Assembly (NCBI GenBank): GCA_019112735.1
Contig: DXIS01000008.1
Coordinates: 37,485 to 101,484, forward strand
Source: Candidatus Mediterraneibacter guildfordensis
GTDB taxonomy: Bacteria; Bacillota; Clostridia; Lachnospirales; Lachnospiraceae
DNA: 64,000 bases
Direction of reading: 5' to 3'
The notes under the pieces are model-generated. The model searched no databases, was not told the DNA's origin, and saw nothing but the letters and a program-made list of their open reading frames with translations. Both the position numbers and the translations under genes were made by a program. Positions 1 through 9,545 of the stretch are shown here, in pieces; within the stretch, counting starts at the first letter, position 1; every line of letters begins with the position of its first letter.

Positions 1-90
1 CGGCCGGAGACCAAGTTCGGCTCCGTGGAGGAACTGAAGGAGAATGTGATGCGGGACATGCGTTACGGGGAGCGGTATTTCGGCTGTTAG
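1..90 (+). CDS. ribF: C-terminal fragment of a bifunctional riboflavin kinase/FAD synthetase (RibF), truncated by window start
   Basis: Frame 1 reads RPETKFGSVEELKENVMRDMRYGERYFGC*, resembling the RibF C-terminus (RPxxKFxSxEEL); located directly upstream of rpsO as often seen in Firmicutes. Confidence 0.6.
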   Translation, partial: RPETKFGSVEELKENVMRDMRYGERYFGC

Positions 91-119
91 GATCCATCCG
101 GATCAGCGGAAAAAACCGC

Positions 120-148
120 TTTACATTCCGCGGTGCGTGTGCTATACT
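120..148 (+). promoter_or_regulatory. Sigma-A-like promoter for rpsO (TTTACA-17-TATACT)
   Basis: TTTACA at 120-125 and TATACT at 143-148 with 17 bp spacer. Confidence 0.6.
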
Positions 149-246
149 GTGCAAGGTTACAAAAAGCCGGCGTTCGGTGACCGGATCACTCCGACCGTTG
201 CTTAATGCCAGGCGTTTATCAAAAGTTTTATAAGGAGGACGCGAAA

Positions 247-513
247 ATGATCGCAAAAGAGAAGAAACAGGCAATTATCAAAGAGTATGGAAGATCAGAG
301 GGAGATACAGGATCTCCGGAAGTACAGATCGCAATCCTTACAGCAAGGATCAACGAGCTGACAGATCACTTCAAGGCTAACCCGAAGGATCACCACTCCA
401 GAAGAGGTCTTCTTAAGATGGTAGGTCAGAGAAGAGGTCTTCTTGCATACCTTAGAAAGATCGATATCGAGAGATACCGTTCACTGATCGAGAGACTCGG
501 ACTGAGAAAATAG
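247..513 (+). CDS. rpsO: 30S ribosomal protein S15 (start at internal ATG 247 after GGAGG)
   Basis: [43 protein letters not shown] is typical S15; strong RBS aaggagg upstream. Confidence 0.97.
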   Translation: MIAKEKKQAIIKEYGRSEGDTGSPEVQIAILTARINELTDHFKANPKDHHSRRGLLKMVGQRRGLLAYLRKIDIERYRSLIERLGLRK

Positions 514-545
514 TCTGAGGACCAGGTCTGAAAAAGACAGAGAGG

Positions 546-580
546 CGGGGCAGAGAAATCTGCCCCGTTTACTATTTAAT
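546..580 (+). terminator. Rho-independent terminator of rpsO
   Basis: CGGGGCAGA-GAAA-TCTGCCCCG followed by TTTACTATTTAAT. Confidence 0.75.
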
Positions 581-582
581 AA

Positions 583-611
583 TTGCTATACACCGTACGC
601 TGTGGTATAAT
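583..611 (+). promoter_or_regulatory. Sigma-A-like promoter for pnp (TTGCTA-17-TATAAT)
   Basis: TTGCTA 583-588, TATAAT 606-611, 17 bp spacer. Confidence 0.6.
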
Positions 612-743
612 ATTTAAGATTGTGGACAGTTAAACGTAACCGAGACCACTGAAAAGCACACAGGCTCTTTTTACGGTATGTTTTTCAGTAGTTTCGGAGA
701 CATCTGTCCGCAGGACAAAGAGAGATACAAAAAGGAGAACGAT

Positions 744-2831
744 ATGTACAAGAAGTATGAAATGGAACTGGCCGGCAGAACGCTGCGCGTGGACGTCGGA
801 AGAGTGGCAAAACAGGCCAACGGCGCCGTTCTGATGCACTATGGCGACACGACGGTCCTCTGCTGTGCGACTGCTTCAGAGAAACCGAGAGAGGGGATCG
901 ATTTCTTCCCCTTAAGCGTAGAGTACAACGAAAGAATGTACTCTGTAGGAAAGATCCCGGGAGGGTTCAACAAGAGAGAGGGCAAGGCGTCTGAGAATGC
1001 GATCCTGACAGACCGTGTGATCGACCGCCCGATGCGTCCCCTCTTCCCGAAGGATTACAGAAATGACGTGACACTGGAGAATCTGGTCATGGCTGTGGAC
1101 CAGGACTGCAGCCCGGAGCTGACAGCCATGCTCGGCGCGTCCATCGCGACCAGCATTTCCGACATCCCGTTCGACGGCCCGATCTCCACGACACAGGTGG
1201 GCCTTGTGGACGGAGAGTTTGTATTTAACCCGACGGCAGCGCAGAGAGCGGCTTCTGATCTGGCGCTGACGGTTGCATCTACAAAAGAGAAAGTGATCAT
1301 GATCGAGGCCGGCGCCAATGAGGTCCCGGAAGACCGGATGATCGAGGCGATCTTCGCGGCTCACGAGCTGAACCAGAAGGTGATCGCATTCTTTGATACG
1401 ATCGTGGCTGAGTGCGGCAAGGAGAAACACGAGTACCAGAGCTTTGCCGTTCCCCAGGAACTGTTTGATGAGATCCAGAAGATCGTGCCGCCGGCCGAGA
1501 TGGAAGAGGCGGTATTTACAGATGACAAGCAGACGAGAGAAGAGAATATCCGCGTGCTGACCGACAAGCTGGCTGAGGCTTTCGCCGACAATGAAGAGTG
1601 GCTGGACAAGCTGGGCGAGGCGGTATACCAGTACCAGAAGAAGACGGTCAGAAAGATGATCCTGAAAGACCACAAGCGTCCGGACGGCCGTGCCATCGAC
1701 CAGATCCGTCCGCTGGCCGCAGAAGTTGACCTGATCCCGAGAGTGCACGGATCCGCCATGTTCACCCGCGGACAGACACAGATCTGTACGGTGACCACGC
1801 TGGCGCCGCTTTCTGAGGCACAGAGACTGGACGGCCTTGACGAGGCGGCTACGTCCAAGAGATACATGCACCACTACAATTTCCCGTCCTACTCTGTAGG
1901 CGAGACGAAGCCGTCCAGAGGACCGGGACGCCGCGAGATCGGACACGGGGCGCTTGCGGAGAGGGCGCTCATCCCGGTGCTCCCGAGCGAGACCGAATTC
2001 CCGTATGCGATCCGTACGGTATCCGAGACCTTTGAATCCAACGGTTCCACCTCACAGGCCAGCGTCTGCGCATCCAGTATGTCGCTGATGACCGCCGGCG
2101 TGCCGATCAAGGCTGCCGTGGCAGGTATTTCCTGCGGACTTGTGACAGGCGAGACGGATGACGATTATCTGGTGCTCACTGATATCCAGGGTCTGGAAGA
2201 CTTCTTCGGAGATATGGACTTCAAGGTTGCAGGTACGCACAAGGGTATCACGGCGATCCAGATGGATATCAAGATCCACGGCCTGACAAGACCGATCATC
2301 GAGGAGGCCATTGCCGCAACAAGAAAGGCAAGACTGCATATCATTGATGATGTGATGAACAAAGCCATCGCCGAGCCGAGACCGGAAGTCGGACCGTATG
2401 CGCCGAAGATCATCCAGATGCAGATCGATCCGCAGAAGATCGGCGATGTGGTCGGCCAGAGAGGCAAGACGATCAACGCCATCATCGAACAGACCGGCGT
2501 CCAGATCGATATCGAGGACGACGGATTCGTATCCATCTGCGGTACGGACAAAGAGGGTATGGACAAGGCAGCGAAGCTGATCCATACGATCGTTACGGAT
2601 TTTGAGGCCGGCCAGGTATTTGAAGGCAAGGTTGTAAGCATTAAAGAGTTCGGTGCATTCCTTGAGTTCGCGCCGGGCAAAGAGGGGCTTGTACACATTT
2701 CCAAGATCGCAAAGCAGAGAGTCAACAAAGTAGAAGATGTTCTTGCGCTCGGCGATGTTGTGAAAGCCGTATGCCTCGGAAAAGACAAGATGGGAAGATT
2801 CAGCTTCAGCATCCGCGACGTGGCTGAATAA
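744..2831 (+). CDS. pnp: Polyribonucleotide nucleotidyltransferase (PNPase); start at ATG 744
   Basis: Two RNase PH domains, KH and S1 domains recognisable (FFPLSVEYNERMYSVGKIPGGF; IGDVVGQRGKTINAI; GKVVSIKEFGAFLEF); aaaggag RBS before 744. Confidence 0.97.
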   Translation: MYKKYEMELAGRTLRVDVGRVAKQANGAVLMHYGDTTVLCCATASEKPREGIDFFPLSVEYNERMYSVGKIPGGFNKREGKASENAILTDRVIDRPMRPLFPKDYRNDVTLENLVMAVDQDCSPELTAMLGASIATSISDIPFDGPISTTQVGLVDGEFVFNPTAAQRAASDLALTVASTKEKVIMIEAGANEVPEDRMIEAIFAAHELNQKVIAFFDTIVAECGKEKHEYQSFAVPQELFDEIQKIVPPAEMEEAVFTDDKQTREENIRVLTDKLAEAFADNEEWLDKLGEAVYQYQKKTVRKMILKDHKRPDGRAIDQIRPLAAEVDLIPRVHGSAMFTRGQTQICTVTTLAPLSEAQRLDGLDEAATSKRYMHHYNFPSYSVGETKPSRGPGRREIGHGALAERALIPVLPSETEFPYAIRTVSETFESNGSTSQASVCASSMSLMTAGVPIKAAVAGISCGLVTGETDDDYLVLTDIQGLEDFFGDMDFKVAGTHKGITAIQMDIKIHGLTRPIIEEAIAATRKARLHIIDDVMNKAIAEPRPEVGPYAPKIIQMQIDPQKIGDVVGQRGKTINAIIEQTGVQIDIEDDGFVSICGTDKEGMDKAAKLIHTIVTDFEAGQVFEGKVVSIKEFGAFLEFAPGKEGLVHISKIAKQRVNKVEDVLALGDVVKAVCLGKDKMGRFSFSIRDVAE

Positions 2832-2852
2832 GACATAAAGCGAAACAAGAAG

Positions 2853-2902
2853 GACGTGTGGCGGTGCTGCTTAAGAAGGGCACTTCCGCACGTCTGTTTT
2901 TA
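2853..2902 (+). terminator. Terminator after pnp
   Basis: Imperfect stem GACGTGTGGCGGTGC / GCACTTCCGCACGTC followed by TGTTTTTAT. Confidence 0.65.
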
Positions 2903-2951
2903 TCCGTCCGGGGTGCAGGGCATGTCCCGGAGAAATGGAGAGGAGAGAGCC

Positions 2952-4265
2952 GTGGAACAGATGACGTTATTCGGGAACAACAGAACAATGACGCCCCTGG
3001 CAAGCCGCCTGAGGCCGGATTCCCTGGATGATTTTGTGGGCCAGCAGCATCTGGTCGGCGAGGGAAAGATCCTGCGCCAGCTGATCGAACGGGACCAGAT
3101 ATCCTCCATGATCTTCTGGGGGCCGCCGGGCGTGGGCAAGACGACACTGGCCAGTATCATCGCGGGCAGGACAAAGTCGGAATTTATTAATTTCAGCGCC
3201 GTCACCAGTGGGATCAAAGAGATAAAGGAAGTCATGAACCGGGCGGAAATGAGCCGGAGAGTTGGGATGCGCACCGTGCTTTTTGTGGACGAGATCCATC
3301 GTTTCAATAAAGCACAGCAGGACGCCTTCCTCCCGTATGTGGAGAAAGGGAGCATCATCCTGATCGGCGCCACGACTGAAAATCCGTCTTTTGAGATCAA
3401 CGCCGCGCTCCTTTCCAGATGCCGCGTCTTCGTGCTGAAGGCGCTGGAGGAGGACGACCTGGTAAGGCTTCTTGAAAATGCATTGAAGAATCCGGCCGGA
3501 TTCGGAAGCCAGAATGTGGAGACCTCCCCTGAAAACTTAAGGGCCATTGCGGCCTTTGCAAACGGCGATGCCCGCACCGCGCTCAATACGCTGGAAATGG
3601 CGGTGCTAAACGGCGAGATCAGCGCCGGCGGGATCCGGATCACGACGGAAGGCCTGTCCCAGTGCATCAGCCGGAAATCCCTTCTCTATGATAAATCGGG
3701 TGAGGAGCATTACAACCTCATCTCAGCCCTGCACAAGTCCATGCGCAACAGTGATCCGGACGCGGCGGTCTACTGGATGATGCGGATGCTGGAAGGGGGC
3801 GAGAATCCTCTCTATATCGCGAGACGGCTGATCCGTTTTGCCAGCGAGGACGTGGGGATGGCGGACAGCCGGGCGCTCCAGGTGGCCGTGGCGGCCTATC
3901 AGGCCTGTCATTTCTTAGGAATGCCGGAGTGCGATGTGCACCTGACCCATGCGGTGGTCTATCTGTCCATGGCGCCGAAGTCAAACGCGCTCTATACCGC
4001 CTGTGAAGCGGTGAAGAAGGATGTGCGCACGCTCCGCGCGGAGCCGGTCCCCCTGCAGATCCGAAACGGCGTGACCGGCCTGATGCGGGAACAGGGTTAC
4101 GGGAAAGGGTATGAGTACGCCCATGATACGGAAGAAAAACTGACCCATATGCAGTGTATGCCGGACAGTTTAAAAGACCGGACCTATTATCATCCGACGC
4201 AGGAAGGCGAGGAAAAGAAAACAGCCGAGCGGCTGGAAGAGATTAAAAAATTCCGGGAGGAATAG
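2952..4265 (+). CDS. rarA: Replication-associated recombination protein A (RarA/MgsA AAA+ ATPase); likely GTG start at 2952
   Basis: PLASRLRPDSLDDFVGQQHLVGEGKILRQLIE, Walker A GPPGVGKTTLA, Walker B LFVDEIHRF. Confidence 0.93.
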   Translation: MEQMTLFGNNRTMTPLASRLRPDSLDDFVGQQHLVGEGKILRQLIERDQISSMIFWGPPGVGKTTLASIIAGRTKSEFINFSAVTSGIKEIKEVMNRAEMSRRVGMRTVLFVDEIHRFNKAQQDAFLPYVEKGSIILIGATTENPSFEINAALLSRCRVFVLKALEEDDLVRLLENALKNPAGFGSQNVETSPENLRAIAAFANGDARTALNTLEMAVLNGEISAGGIRITTEGLSQCISRKSLLYDKSGEEHYNLISALHKSMRNSDPDAAVYWMMRMLEGGENPLYIARRLIRFASEDVGMADSRALQVAVAAYQACHFLGMPECDVHLTHAVVYLSMAPKSNALYTACEAVKKDVRTLRAEPVPLQIRNGVTGLMREQGYGKGYEYAHDTEEKLTHMQCMPDSLKDRTYYHPTQEGEEKKTAERLEEIKKFREE

Positions 4266-4312
4266 ATATTTTCAAATATGTCCAGACTATCTGTGAATGC
4301 TTGTAAGAGAGG

Positions 4313-4738
4313 TTGCGGATCGTGAAACGACTGAGTGAATATTTATTTCTGGGAACGCTGGGCGGCGCCCTTTATTATACTTTTGAAATGCTGTTCCGGG
4401 GATTTTCCCACTGGTCCATGTTCCTGCTGGGCGGGATCTGCTTCGTGTTTTTCGCCCAGCAGGGGCTGTGGACGGACTGGGAAGAACCGCTCTGGAAACA
4501 GGTGGGCTGGTGCGTGGTCTTCGTGACGGCCTGCGAATTTATTACGGGGATCATCGTCAATAAATTCATGGGTTGGCAGGTATGGGACTATACGGACCAG
4601 CCCTTTCAGCTCATGGGGCAGATCTGCCTGCCGTTTACGGTCATATTTTCAGGGCTGTGCGCATTCGGGATCCTGCTGAGCGGGTATCTGCTCCATTTCC
4701 TGTACGGGGAAAAAATGCCTCGGTTCCATGTATTGTAG
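4313..4738 (+). CDS. Predicted integral membrane protein, putative ABC transporter permease (CmpB-like family)
   Basis: Multi-TM protein with WQVWDYTDQPFQLMGQICLPF motif typical of the family. Confidence 0.7.
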   Translation: MRIVKRLSEYLFLGTLGGALYYTFEMLFRGFSHWSMFLLGGICFVFFAQQGLWTDWEEPLWKQVGWCVVFVTACEFITGIIVNKFMGWQVWDYTDQPFQLMGQICLPFTVIFSGLCAFGILLSGYLLHFLYGEKMPRFHVL

Positions 4739-4744
4739 AGGGAG

Positions 4745-4773
4745 TTGAAGTCCATTCCCAGAAATGCTATAAT
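4745..4773 (+). promoter_or_regulatory. Sigma-A-like promoter for mutS (TTGAAG-17-TATAAT)
   Basis: TTGAAG 4745-4750, TATAAT 4768-4773, 17 bp spacer. Confidence 0.55.
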
Positions 4774-4842
4774 ACTTCCGCGGAAAATGAAGACCCGCGC
4801 ATGAACTGTGCGAGCGGGTCCTGAACATAAAGGAGTACAGAC

Positions 4843-7494
4843 GTGGCTGAGTTAACACCAATGATGAAACAATATATGGAGACCAAGTCCCAGTACCAGG
4901 ACTGCATCCTTTTTTACAGGCTGGGTGATTTTTATGAGATGTTCTTCGACGACGCGCTGACGGCGTCCCGGGAACTGGAGATCACCCTTACCGGGAAAAA
5001 CTGCGGACAGGAAGAGCGGGCGCCCATGTGCGGCGTCCCTTATCACGCTGTGGAAGGATATCTGAACCGTCTGGTGTCCAAAGGCTATAAGGTGGCCATC
5101 TGTGAGCAGGTGGAAGACCCGAAGACAGCCAAAGGGATTGTGAAGCGTGAGGTCGTGCGGATCGTGACGCCGGGGACGAACCTGGACACCCAGGCGCTTG
5201 ATGAGTCCCGGAACAATTATATCATGTGCATCGTTTATATCGCGGACCGCTACGGCGTCTCCGTGGCGGATATCACCACCGGGGACTATTTTGTGACCGA
5301 GTTCACGGACAGCGGGAAACTGATGGACGAGATCTGCCGTTTCGCGCCGTCTGAGATCATCTGCAACGAAGCCTTTTACATGAGCGGAATGGATCTGGAC
5401 GGCATGAAAGACCGGCTCGGCATTACGATCTATTCCCTGGACGCCTGGTATTTCGACGATGCGGTGTGCCGGCAGAAGCTTCTGGATCATTTTAAAGTCT
5501 CATCCTTTGCCGGCCTGGGGCTTGCGGACTACGACTGCGGCGTTATCAGCGCCGGGGCGCTCCTGCAGTATCTGCTGGAGACGCAGAAAAATGATCTCTC
5601 AAACCTGACCCACATCACGCCCTATGCAGCCGGAAAATACATGATGCTGGACAGTTCGACCCGGCGGAACCTGGAACTGTGCGAGACGCTCCGGGAAAAG
5701 CAGAAGAAGGGCTCCCTCCTCTGGGTGCTGGACAAGACGAAGACGGCCATGGGCGCCCGGACGCTCCGCAAATATGTGGAGCAGCCGCTGATCGAGAAGG
5801 CGGAGATCGAGCGCAGGCTGGATGCGGTGCAGGAACTGAAAGAGCAGGCTATATCCCGGGAGGAGCTGCGGGAATATATGGGGCCGGTCTATGACCTGGA
5901 GCGTCTGATCACCCGGATCTCCTACGGGACGGCCAATCCCCGGGATCTGACGGCATTTAGGACGTCTCTTGAGATGCTGCCGCCCATCCGCCTCATCCTT
6001 CAGGATATGGGATGCAGCCTGCTGAAAGAGATCTGTGAGGACCTGGATCCGCTGGAAGACCTCTGCAGCCTGATCACGGACGCGATCCGGGAGGATCCGC
6101 CCATCGCCATGAAAGAAGGCAATATCATCCGGGACGGGTACAATGAAGAGGTGGATAAGCTCCGGCGCGCCAAATCCGACGGCAAAGACTGGCTGGCGAA
6201 GCTGGAGAATGAAGAGCGGGAAAAGACGGGCATCAAGAACCTGCGGATCAAATACAACAAAGTATTCGGCTACTATCTGGAAGTGACCAATTCCTATAAA
6301 GATATGGTGCCGGATTATTATACAAGAAAACAGACCCTCGCCAACGCCGAGCGCTATATCACGCCGGAACTCAAAGAACTGGAAGACATGATCCTGGGCG
6401 CGGAAGATAAGCTTTATGCGCTGGAGTACGAGATCTATACGGAAGTCCGCGAGACGGTGGCCGCCCAGGTGGAGCGGATCCAGAAGACGGCCCGGGCTGT
6501 GGCGGCGCTGGATGTTTTCGCCTCGCTGGCGCTGACGGCCGAACGGAATAATTACACACGGCCGAAGATCAATGAAAAGGGCATCATCGATATTAAGGAA
6601 GGCCGCCACCCGGTGGTGGAGCAGATGATCCCCAATGACATGTTTATCTCCAACGATACATATCTGGATGACAAGAAGCATCGGATCTCCATTATCACCG
6701 GACCGAATATGGCCGGTAAATCCACCTATATGAGGCAGACGGCCCTGATCGCCCTGATGGCCCAGGTGGGCTCTTTTGTTCCGGCGCAGAGCGCCAATAT
6801 CGCCCTGTCAGACAGGATCTTTACCAGGGTCGGGGCGTCGGATGATCTGGCGTCCGGCCAGAGCACCTTCATGGTGGAGATGACGGAAGTGGCGAACATC
6901 CTCCGGAACGCCACATCGAAAAGCCTGCTCATCCTGGACGAGATCGGGCGGGGGACAAGCACCTTTGACGGCCTTTCCATCGCATGGGCGGTGGTGGAGT
7001 ATATAAGCGACAGCCGGCTGCTCGGGGCCAAGACGCTTTTCGCCACCCATTATCACGAGCTGACCGAGCTGGAAGGCAAGATCGACAACGTGAATAATTA
7101 CTGCATCGCCGTGAAAGAAAAAGGCGATGACATCGTATTCCTCCGGAAGATCGTCAAAGGCGGCGCGGATAAGAGCTACGGCATCCAGGTGGCAAAGCTT
7201 GCGGGCGTGCCGGACCTGGTGATCAGCCGGGCGAAAGAGATCGTGGAGGAACTGAGCGACGAGGATATCACCACCCGCGTCAGCGAGATCGCGGAGCGGG
7301 ACAGGGTTTCCAGAAAGAAACCGAAAGCGAAGAAATACGACGAGGTGGACATTGCCCAGATGTCACTTTTTGATACGGTCAAAGACGATGACGTGCTGGA
7401 GGAACTGAAAAACCTCGACGTCGGAAATATGACGCCGATCGATGCGCTGAACACCATCTACAGGCTTCAGAACAAGCTGAAGAACAGATGGTAG
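4843..7494 (+). CDS. mutS: DNA mismatch repair protein MutS
   Basis: FYRLGDFYEMFFDDA mismatch-recognition motif; GPNMAGKSTYMRQ Walker A; full-length 883 aa. Confidence 0.98.
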   Translation: MAELTPMMKQYMETKSQYQDCILFYRLGDFYEMFFDDALTASRELEITLTGKNCGQEERAPMCGVPYHAVEGYLNRLVSKGYKVAICEQVEDPKTAKGIVKREVVRIVTPGTNLDTQALDESRNNYIMCIVYIADRYGVSVADITTGDYFVTEFTDSGKLMDEICRFAPSEIICNEAFYMSGMDLDGMKDRLGITIYSLDAWYFDDAVCRQKLLDHFKVSSFAGLGLADYDCGVISAGALLQYLLETQKNDLSNLTHITPYAAGKYMMLDSSTRRNLELCETLREKQKKGSLLWVLDKTKTAMGARTLRKYVEQPLIEKAEIERRLDAVQELKEQAISREELREYMGPVYDLERLITRISYGTANPRDLTAFRTSLEMLPPIRLILQDMGCSLLKEICEDLDPLEDLCSLITDAIREDPPIAMKEGNIIRDGYNEEVDKLRRAKSDGKDWLAKLENEEREKTGIKNLRIKYNKVFGYYLEVTNSYKDMVPDYYTRKQTLANAERYITPELKELEDMILGAEDKLYALEYEIYTEVRETVAAQVERIQKTARAVAALDVFASLALTAERNNYTRPKINEKGIIDIKEGRHPVVEQMIPNDMFISNDTYLDDKKHRISIITGPNMAGKSTYMRQTALIALMAQVGSFVPAQSANIALSDRIFTRVGASDDLASGQSTFMVEMTEVANILRNATSKSLLILDEIGRGTSTFDGLSIAWAVVEYISDSRLLGAKTLFATHYHELTELEGKIDNVNNYCIAVKEKGDDIVFLRKIVKGGADKSYGIQVAKLAGVPDLVISRAKEIVEELSDEDITTRVSEIAERDRVSRKKPKAKKYDEVDIAQMSLFDTVKDDDVLEELKNLDVGNMTPIDALNTIYRLQNKLKNRW

Positions 7495-7525
7495 GGCATT
7501 CCGGTCGGAAAGAAAGGAGACGGCT

Positions 7526-9544
7526 ATGCCGCACATACAAGTACTGGACCAGGTGACGATCGACAAGATCGCCGCCGGGGAAGTGATCGAACGGCCGGCC
7601 TCGGTCGTGAAAGAACTGGTTGAAAATGCCATCGACGCCGGAGCCACGTCCGTGACGGTGGAGATCAAAGACGGCGGGATCTCTCTGATCCGGATCATGG
7701 ACAACGGATGCGGGATCGAACATGACGAGGTAAGGAGCGCCTTTCTCAGGCATTCCACGAGCAAGATCCGGACCGTGGAGGATATCGCCCACATCCGCTC
7801 GCTTGGATTCCGGGGCGAGGCACTCTCAAGCATCGCGGCCGTGACGCAGACCGAACTGATCACGAAGACGCCGGATGCCGAACTGGGCACCCGCTATGTG
7901 ATCGAGGGCGGGAAAGAGGTCGCGCTGGAGGAGACCGGCGCGCCGAATGGCACCACCTTCCTTGTGCGCCAGCTCTTTTATAATGTGCCGGCAAGGCGGA
8001 AGTTTCTGAAGACGCCGGTGACAGAAGCCGGACACATCCAGGACCTGCTGATCCATCTGACCCTGTCCCATCCGGAAGTTTCCTTCCTGTTCATCAGCAA
8101 CGGGCAGGAGAAGCTCCGCACGTCGGGGAGCGGTAAGCTCAAAGATGTGATCTATCAGGTGTACGGCCGTGACGTGGCCGCCAATCTGCTTGATATTGAC
8201 TATGAAAAAGGGGGCCTGCGCATCAGCGGCTATCTCGGGAAGCCGGTGATCACGCGGGGCAACCGGAATTTTGAAAACTTTTTTGTAAACGGACGTTATG
8301 TGAAAAGCCCCATGATCTCCAAATCGCTGGAAGACGCCTACCGGGATTTTACCATGCAGCATAAGTTCCCGTTCGCTGTACTGCATTTCCATGTGGACGG
8401 CGAAGAGATCGATGTCAATGTCCACCCGACCAAGATGGAACTGCGCTTCCAGAGACAGCAGGAAGTCTACAATACAGTGTTTGAGGGGGTCCACCGGCGG
8501 CTGTTGGAGCCGGAACTGATCCAGAAGGCGGAAGTGCCGGATCCGGTGACGGTCCCGGAAGCTTCCCCACCGGAGAAAAAGCCGGAAGAACGGGTGAAGC
8601 CGGGGGAAAGCCCCTTCCTTCTGAAACCGAAAACTGCTGTGAAGCCGGAGCCGGCTGCAGCGACTTATGCCGCACCGGCGAACGGGCCGGCGGCCTCATC
8701 TGCGGCCGCACCGGCGGCGTCACCGGCTGCGGAAGCCCCGGATACGCAGGAAGCGCACGATGAAGATTACTTTATCCGGATGATGCGGGAGCGGGTCATG
8801 GCCTATCACGAACGGTCCTCTTCTGCGGAAGTAAGTGGCGCGGACCGAATCTACCGCCCGGAGAAGCAGGAAGAGCGGATCCGGGAATCTGTAAAATATG
8901 CGGCGGAGTCAAAGCCGGAACAGCTGGATCTCTTTGAGGAACATTTCCTGAAGCGGGAAGTCCGGGCGGAATATAAACTGATCGGCCAGGTGTTTGACAC
9001 CTACTGGCTGGTCCAGTATCAGGACAGCCTGTATATTATTGACCAGCATGCCGCCCATGAACGGGTGCTCTATGAGCGTACGCTGAAAGGGATGAAGGAC
9101 CGGGCGTTCACATCCCAGTATCTGAGCCCGCCCATTATCCTGTCCCTGACCATGCAGGAGGCGGAACTTCTGCGGGAAAATATGGACTGCTTCGCGCGCA
9201 TCGGGTTTGAGATCGAGCCGTTCGGCGGGGAAGAATATGCTGTCCGGGCGGTCCCGGACAATCTGTTCAGTATTGCGAAGAAAGAACTGCTGATGGAGAT
9301 GATCGACGACCTGGCAGACGGGATCAGCACATCCATGACGCCGGAGCTCATAGACGAGAAGGTGGCGTCCATGTCGTGCAAAGCGGCTGTCAAAGGGAAC
9401 AGCCGGCTGTCCGCTCAGGAAGTGGACGCGCTGATCGGCGAACTGCTCACACTGGACAATCCGTATCACTGTCCCCACGGCCGTCCGACGATCATCGCCA
9501 TGACGAAAAAAGAACTGGAAAAGAAATTCAAGAGGATCGTCTGA
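7526..9544 (+). CDS. mutL: DNA mismatch repair protein MutL, with endonuclease motif DQHAAHERVLYE
   Basis: IDKIAAGEVIERPASVVKELVENAIDAGAT; GFRGEALSSIAAV; C-terminal DQHA(X)2E(X)4E motif. Confidence 0.98.
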   Translation: MPHIQVLDQVTIDKIAAGEVIERPASVVKELVENAIDAGATSVTVEIKDGGISLIRIMDNGCGIEHDEVRSAFLRHSTSKIRTVEDIAHIRSLGFRGEALSSIAAVTQTELITKTPDAELGTRYVIEGGKEVALEETGAPNGTTFLVRQLFYNVPARRKFLKTPVTEAGHIQDLLIHLTLSHPEVSFLFISNGQEKLRTSGSGKLKDVIYQVYGRDVAANLLDIDYEKGGLRISGYLGKPVITRGNRNFENFFVNGRYVKSPMISKSLEDAYRDFTMQHKFPFAVLHFHVDGEEIDVNVHPTKMELRFQRQQEVYNTVFEGVHRRLLEPELIQKAEVPDPVTVPEASPPEKKPEERVKPGESPFLLKPKTAVKPEPAAATYAAPANGPAASSAAAPAASPAAEAPDTQEAHDEDYFIRMMRERVMAYHERSSSAEVSGADRIYRPEKQEERIRESVKYAAESKPEQLDLFEEHFLKREVRAEYKLIGQVFDTYWLVQYQDSLYIIDQHAAHERVLYERTLKGMKDRAFTSQYLSPPIILSLTMQEAELLRENMDCFARIGFEIEPFGGEEYAVRAVPDNLFSIAKKELLMEMIDDLADGISTSMTPELIDEKVASMSCKAAVKGNSRLSAQEVDALIGELLTLDNPYHCPHGRPTIIAMTKKELEKKFKRIV

Positions 9545-9545
9545 T

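Noticed and set aside
912-1946. 344 aa minus-strand ORF antisense to pnp, and similar long antisense ORFs (5599-6681 -, 9528-10718 -, 41844-43061 +, 50379-51545 +)
   Set aside because: They mirror confidently identified genes, have Arg/His/Leu-rich compositions with no recognisable motifs, and are explained by codon bias of the opposite strand.
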